Part shown: positions 1 through 5,434 of the stretch, one piece after another
Layout: each line of letters starts with the position of its first letter
Position numbering within the stretch: the stretch's first letter is position 1
From: UBA6164 sp964527325
GTDB taxonomy: Bacteria; Patescibacteriota; Gracilibacteria; BD1-5; UBA6164
NCBI GenBank assembly: GCA_964527325.1
Contig: CAZGNU010000080.1
Location: 1-5,434, forward strand
Direction of reading: 5' to 3'
Length of the DNA: 5,434 nucleotides
Notes under the pieces: generated by a model
Seen by the model: only the letters and a program-made list of their open reading frames with translations
Told to the model about the DNA's origin: nothing
The model's database searches: none
Made by a program: the position numbers and the translations under genes

Positions 1-959
1 TTGTTTTTCCAGGACAAAAACCAGTACTTAATACTAATATTTGTAGAGTTTCAAGATTAGCTCGTATTGAGCTTGTAAAAGACAAATCATTAGAAGATAT
101 ATTAAAAAAGAATATCTGAATAGAAAAATATAATTTAAATTGAGTTACTATTTCTAAAATCCGATGATTTTACAAAAGAAATAATTTAAAATGTAAAAAA
201 ATTAAAACAACTAATAGAGAATATAGATCTCCGTTTGATTTTCAAAATACAATGGCTTTTTCTAGATTATATACTGATATTAAACATATTCCAGATCAAC
301 ATGCTTTACCTTTAGAAATATATAATAAATTTAAATATTCTTGTGACAATGATGGAGTTATTATTAAATGATTTCCTAAGTATGAATTAAATGTTATGGA
401 ACAAAATACTAGAGTTAGATTTATTGCTTATTTAACAGAAATAGATAGTCATTTAATTATGAATTTTGTAGAATATGTTATTCAATTTATTAGATGAAAT
501 AATTTTTTACCTAGCAATGAAAAAATTACTATTTGAATGGATTGATGAACTGATTTTTTAAGCTGAAGTGAGAAAAAAATTAAAAAATATAATAAACAAA
601 TCAAATATTTAAATGCAGAATATTATTGTTATGATTGACCTAAAGATACTAGAAAAAATTTAATTGAGAGATCTCATTTATCTGATGATTTAGAGTTTTT
701 TATTCCTAGATGATATTCTATTAATACTAAAAGAAGCTTCCTTACGGAAGCAACTAAGTATCAAAAATACCGGAATTTTCATAGAACTCATACTTGAAGA
801 TTTATGAATAATTTAACTCATATTGAAAAAGCTAAAAAATTAGGTGTTTACAATATTAATGTTATGAGTATATTTCCTACATTAATATTACAAGATTTTT
901 ACAGAGAAGTTTCGGCTATTCATCATTCTTGAATGTCACAATATGTTTTAACTCAGGAC
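1..959 (+). mobile_element. Right-hand part of an rve/DDE (IS481/IS3-like) insertion sequence, left end outside window
   Basis: This stretch is filled by a transposase gene that runs in from the left. The right boundary is inferred, not seen as a repeat: on the opposite strand the abiEii reading frame follows family expectation up to ...NRDIFD and then stops at a TAG (962-960). The transposase follows its own family up to about residue 319 (base 959). The two meet near 955-962, in the sequence ACTCAGGACCTAAT. The left end and its matching inverted repeat lie outside the window, so neither the terminal repeat nor a target duplication can be confirmed. The insertion truncates or interrupts abiEii. 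Confidence 0.65.
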
Positions 960-1004
960 CTAATCAAAAATATCTCTATTTGCAATACTATTTCTAGAAG
1001 TTAA
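3..1004 (+). CDS. rve-domain (IS481/IS3-like) transposase, 5'-partial, UGA read as Gly
   Basis: This is a DDE transposase with a retroviral-integrase-type core that would cut and join the ends of its own IS element. The frame is open from base 3 to a TAA at 1002-1004 (333 residues visible) if TGA is glycine. Residues ~20-75 look like a helix-turn-helix/linker region. The catalytic core has D92 in LYTDIKHIPD, D180 in GMDGGTDF and E222 in IERSH, giving D-87-D-41-E. The block around TRVRFIAYLTE is also typical of rve transposases. The GG of MDGGTDF is TGA-TGA; tryptophan there would destroy a conserved motif. The N-terminus lies before the window. The last ~14 residues (from codon 320) seem to be encoded by DNA outside the element, reading antisense through the abiEii remnant, so the native stop has probably been replaced by one in the target. 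No inactivating lesion is visible in the portion present. The exact IS family (IS481 or IS3-like) is not certain. Confidence 0.88.
736..751. repeat. Short perfect hairpin inside the transposase gene
   Basis: GCTTCC (736-741) and GGAAGC (746-751) form a 6-bp perfect stem around the loop TTAC. It is relatively GC-rich for this DNA and lies within the coding frame (R-S-F-L-T-E-A). There is no T-run after it, so it is not an intrinsic terminator. It may be incidental. Confidence 0.4.
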
Positions 1005-1162
1005 GGCTATTAACTTATTTGAGCACATATCTTCTAAATTCATGATATTTAATTCTATTCATAAAAAATTTAACATTTTATAATTTCAAGTAACTCATCT
1101 TAAATTTATTTCTATTTTAACATTATGATCTACATCTCAATATGAAAGCATTCAAAAAATTG
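960..1162 (-). pseudogene. abiEii: 3' segment of interrupted abiEii nucleotidyltransferase toxin gene
   Basis: Read on the - strand in the frame that continues from the 5' segment at 2260-2538, this encodes FGMLSYGDVDHNVKIEIN..., then NLEDMCSNKLIALTSRN, then SIANRDIFD and a TAG at 962-960. VKIEI matches the second acidic motif of AbiEii-type nucleotidyltransferases. D-M-C-S-N-K-L-I-A-L...RD-I-F-D matches the family motif of the form D-x(3-4)-K-x2-[AG]-L...RDxxD. The protein should continue past RDIFD but runs into the end of the left-hand insertion sequence, so the fourth motif and C-terminus are missing here. If the rve element interrupted rather than deleted the gene, the rest would lie to the left of the window. 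The segment has no start of its own, being cut off by the IS256-like element, and is presumably untranslated. Confidence 0.85.
1155..1162. repeat. Left copy of 8-bp target-site duplication (AAAAATTG)
   Basis: AAAAATTG directly abuts the left terminal inverted repeat, and the identical octamer follows the right one at 2260-2267. Eight to nine bp is the usual duplication length for IS256-family elements. With the IS and one copy removed, the abiEii codons ACA-ATT-TTT-TGA join in frame, which independently confirms the duplication. Confidence 0.9.
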
Positions 1163-1187
1163 GTGTTAATAGGTAAAATTGTGTGCT
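1163..1187 (+). repeat. Left terminal inverted repeat of the IS256-like element
   Basis: The 25 bp match the right end (2235-2259, reversed) at 23 positions. The inner 21 bp, from TAATAGGTAAAA through the GTGTGCT end, are identical. The outermost five read GTGTT here and GGGCT at the other end. The outer limit is fixed by the adjoining 8-bp target duplication. Confidence 0.9.
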
Positions 1188-1195
1188 GAAAAACA

Positions 1196-2158
1196 TTATT
1201 TTTCTCTTAAATTTCTTTCATAAATCCATAGTGAAACAAAGGAAATTAGCCTATCATTTCTAAGTCATCTGTGATTAAAAATATGACCATCTAAAACTCA
1301 ATTATATCATTCTAAATCATTCGAGCTTCTTTTAATTTTATTATTTTTTAAATAATAAAACATATTTGGAATTGCATTTTTAATATGACTTCTAGAGACT
1401 CTTAATTTTCTATGAGTATACCAAAATCTTTTTTATTTAAAACTTTTTCTTTTAAAAAATCAAAATATTTTTGTTCCCATAAGTAAAATTTTTTAATAAA
1501 CTTTTTCTTATTTTCAAAATTTTAAAAAGTAATGATTTTTTGTAAATCTTTTCAACAATTACTTTGAGGATTATTTGAGATATTGTTTTTAATTTGTCTT
1601 TGAATATGAGTCAAACATCTTTGAATTTTAGCAGTAGGATAAATCTCTTCTATTGCTTTTTTTATTTGCTTAGATCAGTCAACAATAAAACATACTACAT
1701 CATATTTAAATTCGTTTTTAAGAACAATTAAATCATTTTTTATATATTCATATTTTTCTCAATCATAAAATCAAAATCGGATAACTTTTTTATTTATATA
1801 ATCATAATAAAATATTAAACATATTTCCTTTGAAATCCAAGTTCAATCTATCATTACATATTTAACATTTTCATAAAATATATCTATTTGATAGATTAAA
1901 TTATTATCTAATTTTTGTTTTATATTTTTCCAAATTTTATCTTCTTTTTTTCAAGTTTGATTTGATAATTGCCTAATTGAATATCATTCTTTTATCCGAT
2001 TATTAAAAATACTTTTTCACCTTATTCCATCATTTTTATTATATTTTTTTACAAAACAATAATTACATTTTTTGCACTTATATTTTTGTTTTCACTGACT
2101 ATTTTTTCAGTTCAATTTGATTTCTTTTTTTCTGCATTTTGGACAGTTTTTTTTGCAT
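1196..2158 (-). pseudogene. IS256/IS1249-like (Mutator-type) transposase, disrupted by two apparent frameshifts and a stop
   Basis: This is the transposase of the surrounding IS. Piecing the frames together with UGA as Gly gives, in order: a zinc ribbon (CPKC ... CKKC), an HTH-like stretch (SIRQLSNQTG), the first catalytic Asp in YVMIDGTW, the second in CFIVDGSKQ, the block AKIQRCLTHIQRQ (the Q-C-x2-H motif of IS256/MULE enzymes), and the catalytic Glu in SSNDLEG followed by NHRGLRNDRL and the end LWIYERNLREK. Three lesions are visible. First, an A8 run just after the ATG (complement of 2147-2154) puts the start in another frame; seven A would give M-Q-K-N-C-P-K-C. Second, there is an in-frame TAA at 1524-1522. 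Third, a -1 type break occurs at the T4 run at 1426-1423, where five T would restore D-F-W-Y-T-H-R. Two of the three lie in homopolymers, so slippage or assembly error is possible, but the TAA is not explained that way. Most likely this is a dead transposase. Confidence 0.85.
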
Positions 2159-2186
2159 ATTATTAAATTAATTAATATTTAACATC

Positions 2187-2192
2187 ATTATA
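2187..2192 (-). promoter_or_regulatory. Extended -10 promoter of the IS256-like transposase
   Basis: On the - strand the sequence reads TGTTATAATG, an extended -10 (TGnTATAAT) with the TATAAT at 2192-2187, about 29 bp ahead of the transposase ATG. A poor -35 (TTAAAT-like) lies roughly 16-17 bp further upstream. The short AT-only leader has no Shine-Dalgarno. This is prediction from consensus only. Confidence 0.5.
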
Positions 2193-2234
2193 ACATACTT
2201 TTAACTTAATTTAAGCTATTATTTTTAATAAATT

Positions 2235-2259
2235 AGCACACAATTTTACCTATTAGCCC
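2235..2259 (-). repeat. Right terminal inverted repeat of the IS256-like element
   Basis: This is the inverted partner of 1163-1187, with 23 of 25 bp matching and the inner 21 bp identical. It begins GGGCT at the outer edge. The premature stop codon of the abiEii 5' fragment falls at its inner edge. Confidence 0.9.
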
Positions 2260-2267
2260 AAAAATTG
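2260..2267. repeat. Right copy of 8-bp target-site duplication (AAAAATTG)
   Basis: This is identical to 1155-1162 and directly abuts the right inverted repeat. In abiEii it encodes part of T-I-F on the - strand. Confidence 0.9.
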
Positions 2268-2541
2268 TATATCTTTTTATTCTTAAATCTTTTACATCAC
2301 CATACTCTTTTATAATATTTCATATTTTTTTCAAAACTTCTTTTTCTTTTGATTTATCTATTAAATCAAAGTCTAAATCAGTAGAAAATCTATCAAGATT
2401 GTGTAAAAAATATAAAGCAGTTCATCACTTAAAAATCAAATTTCTAGCAAGTAAAGGATCTGAAGAAATTTTAAGTAATATTCTAAGCATTATATTTCTA
2501 TGAGTTTGTTTATCTAACTTTGTAATTACTGCATTCATATT

Positions 2542-3123
2542 TTATATATTAGGAAAATATTTTTTTACTCTCTGATTCATTATATTATCTCTTTTATAAA
2601 TTGGTATTAATTCTCTTATTTTTCATATTTTTAATAAGTCTAAATTATCTATATATATATTAGAATATAAATAAATTGTATCCAAAAAAGCTCTTTCAGG
2701 AGATGCAATTGTATAATTTCAGTTAAAAATTAATCAATCAGTATTTAAAAGAATATCTTGTTTTAAATTTTTAAAACTTATTTCTAAATTAAGTTTTTCT
2801 ATCTTTTTTGTTCCAGATTTTTTATAAGCTAAAAATATATTAGATGGATTTGCTTGAAATATGATTCAATAATGATAAAGAGCTGTAAAAAAAGATATAT
2901 AACTAGGAGAATATATTTTATTTACTAACTCAAAAATATTTACTTCCCTATTTGGTAAAACATATAATCACTTAGCTATTCTCTCTATATACCCCCTTTT
3001 TGTATAATGTGTAATTTTTGAACGTAAGGATGAATCTGAAGAGTATTCAATAATGTTAGATAATTCATTCACAGTAAAAACAGTATTTTTTGAGTCTCAA
3101 ACATTTAAAATGATATTTTTCAT
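2542..3123 (-). CDS. abiEi: AbiEi-family antitoxin / autorepressor of the AbiE toxin-antitoxin system
   Basis: The intact gene is 193 aa long with UGA read as Gly. In characterised AbiE systems AbiEi counters AbiEii without a stable protein complex (type IV) and represses its own operon by binding inverted repeats in the promoter. Residues ~15-60 form a winged-HTH-like region (VFTVNELSNIIEYSS ... HYTKRGYIERIAKGLYVLP), the usual AbiEi N-terminus ending in G-LYVLP. The C-terminal part has SPSYISFFTALYHYGII and then NYTIASPERAFLDTIY, matching the AbiEi C-domain pattern (psyisf..aL..hg / iAspErAllD). The length is in the family range. The ATG (3123-3121) is the only sensible start before the HTH; no Shine-Dalgarno precedes it, and a long palindrome overlaps it. 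It ends 3 bp before abiEii. It has no visible damage although its toxin partner is broken, so it may now act as an orphan regulator or be decaying neutrally. Family assignment is by motif recognition, not by search. Confidence 0.88.
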
Positions 3124-3160
3124 ATACTGTATATATTATATTGTAATATATACAGTATAT
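3122..3160. promoter_or_regulatory. 39-bp palindrome over the abiEi start: probable AbiEi operator
   Basis: Two perfectly complementary 17-bp arms (3122-3138 and 3144-3160; core ATACTGTATATATTA) flank a 5-bp centre, TATTG. The palindrome begins inside the abiEi start codon and overlaps two TATAAT hexamers read on the - strand (at 3140-3135 and 3164-3159). A repressor bound here would block the promoter. Autorepression through inverted repeats is known for AbiEi proteins, so this is a natural operator candidate. As RNA it would also make a long A/U hairpin that hides the start codon if transcription begins at the upstream -10. The assignment to AbiEi is inference. Confidence 0.7.
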
Positions 3161-3178
3161 TATAATAAATCAAGTTTT

Positions 3179-5191
3179 TTAGGATTCCAATGAATCAAAA
3201 CTAACACCCAAAATATCCATACTAAACATAAATGCTTTCGTGTCATCTTCATTATTAATCATACTTAATATCAGTCCAGGTTCAGCTATATCTCAGTAGC
3301 CAATAAAATCTTGAAAATCTTCTCTTATTTGAGATTTTTTTGATTTAATTTGTTTAAAATTTTTAAATATGAAATAATTAAATTTTTTTAATCAATCTTC
3401 TTTTAATTTCCTAATTCATATTCATTTATATAATTTTTCAATATCATCATCTATGAAATCATCTTTGTTTTTATATTTTTTCCAAAAATATGGAAAAATT
3501 TCCCACATATCATCTTCCTCATATCACAATGATTCATCTATTCTATTATCATAAATATCAACAAATAAAGTATTAATTTTTCTAACCTCTTCTAAAAATT
3601 CATTTATTTCAAAATCTGGAATTATTTGTTTTATTCTTTTTAATAATTCTTTTTCATCTTTATTTTTAATTAACGATTTTATAATTTGTTTTCTTTTTTC
3701 TCTTGTTAAATGTGATAAGAGTGGTAAAAAAGATTGTTTAACTTTTTCTATATCACCATCTCACTTAATAGAGTATCACTTCTTTAATTTACTTAATTCT
3801 TTTAACTCATCATCTATATTTAATAAAAAATCCCAATCATTTTCTAGTTCTTCTAATTTCATATAATCTATAATACTTTTATCCTTAACTTCTGAATATT
3901 TATCTATTATACAATTAACTGAAACAGATAAATAGTTTCACAATAATCTGAAAAATTTACTATGCTCTTTTAATAATTTTTTATATCATTCTCTTGCTTC
4001 AATATATTTTCAACTTGTACTATTTTTTAAAGCTTCTTCATATATTTCTTTTTCATCATCTGTGAAATATTTAGTATATCCATCATAAAATTCTTCCTCT
4101 CATGGATTTATTTGTTGGAATCTTAAATTATTTATATCATAATCAGGATCAATTTCATGTATAAAATCTATTGGTTTATTATTTCAAAACAAACTATTTT
4201 TTTCATTTAACCATTTTGTTTTTCTATCTTCTAGGTTTTCAAATTCTTTTTCAGTCATTTTTCTATCCCTTGGTACTTCAATATTTTCTTTTTTTAAAAC
4301 TTCAAAAAAACTATTCATAACAACTGATAATCTTGTATTTAATTTACTCTGTTTTTCTTGTTCTGGTGTTTTAATATTTTCTTTTATATATGCAGACACA
4401 TATTCTTTTAATTCTGCTAAAACACTATTGTCAATTTTAAAAGTTTCTAAAAAATTAAAAAAGTTTGTATTTGTTTTTTCGTTTCTTTCTTTTAATATTT
4501 TTTCTATTTTTTTATATTGTTTTTTTCAGATAGGTTTTAATAATAATGCCTTTATTCTTTTTAAATAATTAATATTTACATTTTCATCATTATTAACATT
4601 TTCAATATTTTTATTTAATATATTCATTCTTTCTTCAAGATCTAGCATATCTTTTATTCAGTGAAATACATTTTTATATACTAATTTTAATTCTTCAAAT
4701 CATTCTTTTCAATAATTAGTGTTTATAGAATAAAATATTTTCATATTATACCAACCATCTTTTAGATTAATTAATCTAGATATAATTAAATCTCATTTTG
4801 AAAAATCTCTTTCTAAACTAGATTCACTTCATTCTCATTCTCAAATAATTTCAAAAGTTTTTCATGTAGTAATATCTAAAAATAATACTTTACTATTATT
4901 AATTTCTAAAATCTCAAACATTCATAAAAAAGTATTTCTTAAATATTCTACTTCTTCTGAATTATCTAAATAATCTGATATTGTATTAATATTATCTAAA
5001 ACAACATAGTGCATTGATCTACCATATGCTTCATCTGACTTTCAATAATTAGCCTGTATAAGCTTCATTAATTTTTTAAAGTTTGTAGCAAGATTCATTA
5101 AAGATATATCACTATCTATATTTTCCCATATATTATCAGATATTTCATAAAATTTTTTATAAATATCTCATTGTAAACTTAATTTTTTCAT
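3179..5191 (-). CDS. Uncharacterised 670-aa hydrophilic protein upstream of abiEi, UGA read as Gly
   Basis: I do not recognise this protein. The frame is continuous from ATG 5191-5189 to TAA 3181-3179 once UGA is glycine; it uses about 24 TGA against about 7 GGN glycine codons, and TGG six times for Trp. An in-frame TAA lies 6 bp before the ATG, so no earlier start is possible. There is no signal peptide or transmembrane segment; it looks cytoplasmic and highly charged. Residues ~1-160 look like a compact mixed fold (MHYVVLDNINTISDYL, VLFLDITTGKTFEIIGEGEG, then KGDLIISRLINLKDGWYNM). Residues ~180-345 are Lys/Glu-rich and probably helical or coiled coil. Residues ~380-420 (YEEALKNSTSGKYIEAREGY, then KKLLKEHSKFFRLLGNYLSV) resemble one TPR-like helical pair. 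The rest is acidic and helical with a Gly-containing end (FIGYGDIAEPGLILSMINNE). It lies 55 bp upstream of abiEi on the same strand and could share transcription. A helical scaffold or another accessory/defence factor is possible, but no function is supported. Confidence 0.85.
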
Positions 5192-5193
5192 AT

Positions 5194-5209
5194 TTTTTTA
5201 ATTAAAAAA
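5194..5209. repeat. AT-only perfect palindrome just upstream of the 670-aa gene start
   Basis: T6-AATT-A6 is a perfect 16-bp palindrome ending 2 bp from the start codon, in the place where a ribosome binding site would be expected. It contains no Shine-Dalgarno. Such tracts also arise by chance in DNA this AT-rich. Confidence 0.45.
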
Positions 5210-5250
5210 TTTGCATTAAATACATAATATAATACTATATGTATGTACTA

Positions 5251-5292
5251 CCACGAAATAGGGACCGGACGGCGAAATACCTAAGGACACCT
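5251..5292. other. GC-rich block, possible structured RNA or mobile-element end
   Basis: About 55% G+C over 5251-5290, far above the surrounding DNA. It contains CGAAATA twice (5254-5260, 5273-5279) and GGAC three times (5262-5265, 5267-5270, 5285-5288). AAATAGG (5256-5262) can pair with CCTATTT (5290-5296), which runs into six T (5294-5299), so a + strand transcript would end in a 7-bp stem with a 27-nt loop and a U-run. No open frame covers it. It could be a small structured RNA, a transposon end or a protein-binding site; none can be chosen from sequence alone. Confidence 0.4.
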
Positions 5293-5299
5293 ATTTTTT

Positions 5300-5373
5300 A
5301 TTTTGTTTGTTTTTTCATTTATTTATTAATTTCCCCAAAGTATACAAAAAAATCCAAAAAAACCAAACAAAAT
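5300..5373. repeat. Imperfect inverted repeat of A/T-rich tracts
   Basis: ATTTTGTTTGTTTTTT (5300-5315) is complementary to AAAAAACCAAACAAAAT (5357-5373) with one extra C in the right arm. The loop is 41 bp. The arms are low-complexity, so a chance origin is possible, but the shared G/C positions give about 16 paired bases. Confidence 0.4.
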
Positions 5374-5434
5374 TAAGATTTTAAAAATTCTAATATAAAC
5401 ACGGCCACTTTTGAGTATAATGTAAATACTACGT

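Larger units (their letters stand above)
1163..2259 (-). mobile_element. Complete IS256/IS1249-like insertion sequence inserted in abiEii
   Basis: The element is 1097 bp long, bounded by inverted repeats at 1163-1187 and 2235-2259 and by the 8-bp duplication AAAAATTG. It carries a single transposase gene on the - strand (1196-2158) that fills almost the whole element. The transposase has an N-terminal zinc ribbon and a Mutator-like (MULE/IS256) DDE core, as in the IS1249-like branch of the IS256 family. The element splits abiEii. The ends and duplication look intact, but the transposase has lesions (see its entry), so this copy probably moves only if a transposase is supplied in trans, or not at all. 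Confidence 0.9.
2233..2538 (-). pseudogene. abiEii: 5' segment of abiEii nucleotidyltransferase toxin gene, cut by the IS256-like element
   Basis: AbiEii is the toxin of the AbiE type IV toxin-antitoxin/phage abortive-infection system, a DNA polymerase beta-fold nucleotidyltransferase; related MenT toxins modify tRNA 3' ends. Ninety-three native codons remain, from ATG 2538-2536 to 2260. The signature is clear: LARNLIFKGGTALYF is followed by RFSTDLDFDL, the GG...RxSxDLDF active-site motif. Both glycines of KGGT are TGA. After codon 93 (KRYTIF) translation enters the IS and stops after eight foreign residues at TAA 2235-2233, giving a 101-residue fragment without motifs II-IV. The native gene continues at 1154 in the same frame. 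The start lies 3 bp after the abiEi stop, the tight coupling usual for abiEi-abiEii operons, and no Shine-Dalgarno is seen. The fragment keeps the first catalytic motif but should be inactive. Confidence 0.9.
5192..5434. other. Intergenic region upstream of the 670-aa gene
   Basis: No coding frame is supported in these 243 bp, with either the standard code or UGA as Gly. The region should hold the promoter of the leftward 670-aa gene. AT-rich -10-like hexamers (for example 5231-5226, TATATT on the - strand) exist, but no good -35 is seen. It also contains an AT palindrome next to the start codon, a GC-rich block at 5251-5292, a long A/T-rich inverted repeat at 5300-5373 and a TATAAT on the + strand at 5416-5421 that could be the -10 of a gene to the right. 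Confidence 0.6.

Noticed and set aside
1005..1162. Intergenic spacer between the two transposases
   Set aside because: On the - strand it encodes recognisable AbiEii sequence (VKIEIN, NLEDM...KLIAL) in frame with the part beyond the IS, so it is a gene remnant and not a spacer.
2147..2154. Programmed ribosomal frameshift at the A8 run of the IS256-like transposase
   Set aside because: The run is immediately after the start codon, where productive slippage is unlikely, and the gene also has an in-frame TAA and a second frame break, so decay or sequence error is simpler.
4184..4399. A 71-codon open frame on the - strand as a separate small gene
   Set aside because: It is an internal piece of the 670-aa gene, bounded by a TGA that is glycine in this code. 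Its apparent GTG start is an internal valine codon, and the frame continues on both sides.
5256..5299. Classical rho-independent terminator on the + strand
   Set aside because: The stem is only 7 bp, mostly A/T, with a 27-nt loop, and no + strand gene precedes it. It is kept only as an uncharacterised GC-rich element.
5411..5421. Promoter with TATAAT at 5416-5421 on the + strand
   Set aside because: No -35 element is seen at the right distance and no downstream gene is visible before the window ends, so it is mentioned only within the intergenic entry.
1..5434. Mycoplasma-type code with UGA as tryptophan
   Set aside because: UGA falls on invariant glycines (KGGTAL, MDGGTDF, NDLEG context, GEGEG run), and TGG is used normally for Trp.

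Overview
The window is strongly AT-rich and reads cleanly only if UGA is a sense codon for glycine (translation table 25). This is the code of the candidate phyla Gracilibacteria (BD1-5) and Absconditabacteria (SR1), so the source is very probably a member of one of these CPR/Patescibacteria lineages. The best proof is internal. The nucleotidyltransferase motif KGGTAL of abiEii has TGA-TGA for its two glycines, and the catalytic motif of the left-hand transposase reads MDGGTDF with TGA-TGA at the GG. TGG is still used for tryptophan. With a standard code almost every gene here shatters into short ORFs.

Layout, left to right. (1) Positions 1-~959 hold the right part of an insertion sequence with an rve/DDE (IS481/IS3-like) transposase on the + strand, cut by the window start. 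(2) Positions ~960-1162 are the 3' part of an abiEii toxin gene on the - strand. (3) Positions 1163-2259 are a complete 1097-bp IS256/IS1249-like (Mutator-type) insertion sequence with 25-bp terminal inverted repeats and an 8-bp target duplication. Its transposase (- strand) carries three lesions. (4) Positions 2260-2538 are the 5' part of the same abiEii gene. (5) Positions 2542-3123 are an intact abiEi antitoxin gene (- strand), with a near-perfect 39-bp palindrome over its start and promoter. (6) Positions 3179-5191 are a 670-codon gene of unknown function (- strand). (7) Positions 5192-5434 are intergenic, with a small GC-rich block (5251-5292) that stands out from the background.

The central story is an AbiE-type toxin-antitoxin (abortive infection) locus in a CPR genome. 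Its toxin gene has been broken twice: by the IS256-like element in the middle and by the rve-type element just after nucleotidyltransferase motif III. The antitoxin and its operator-like palindrome remain intact. Removing the IS256-like element with one target copy restores the abiEii reading frame exactly. The unknown 670-aa gene lies directly upstream of abiEi on the same strand and could be part of the same accessory cluster, but no function can be assigned from sequence alone. No gene start in the window has a convincing Shine-Dalgarno sequence.
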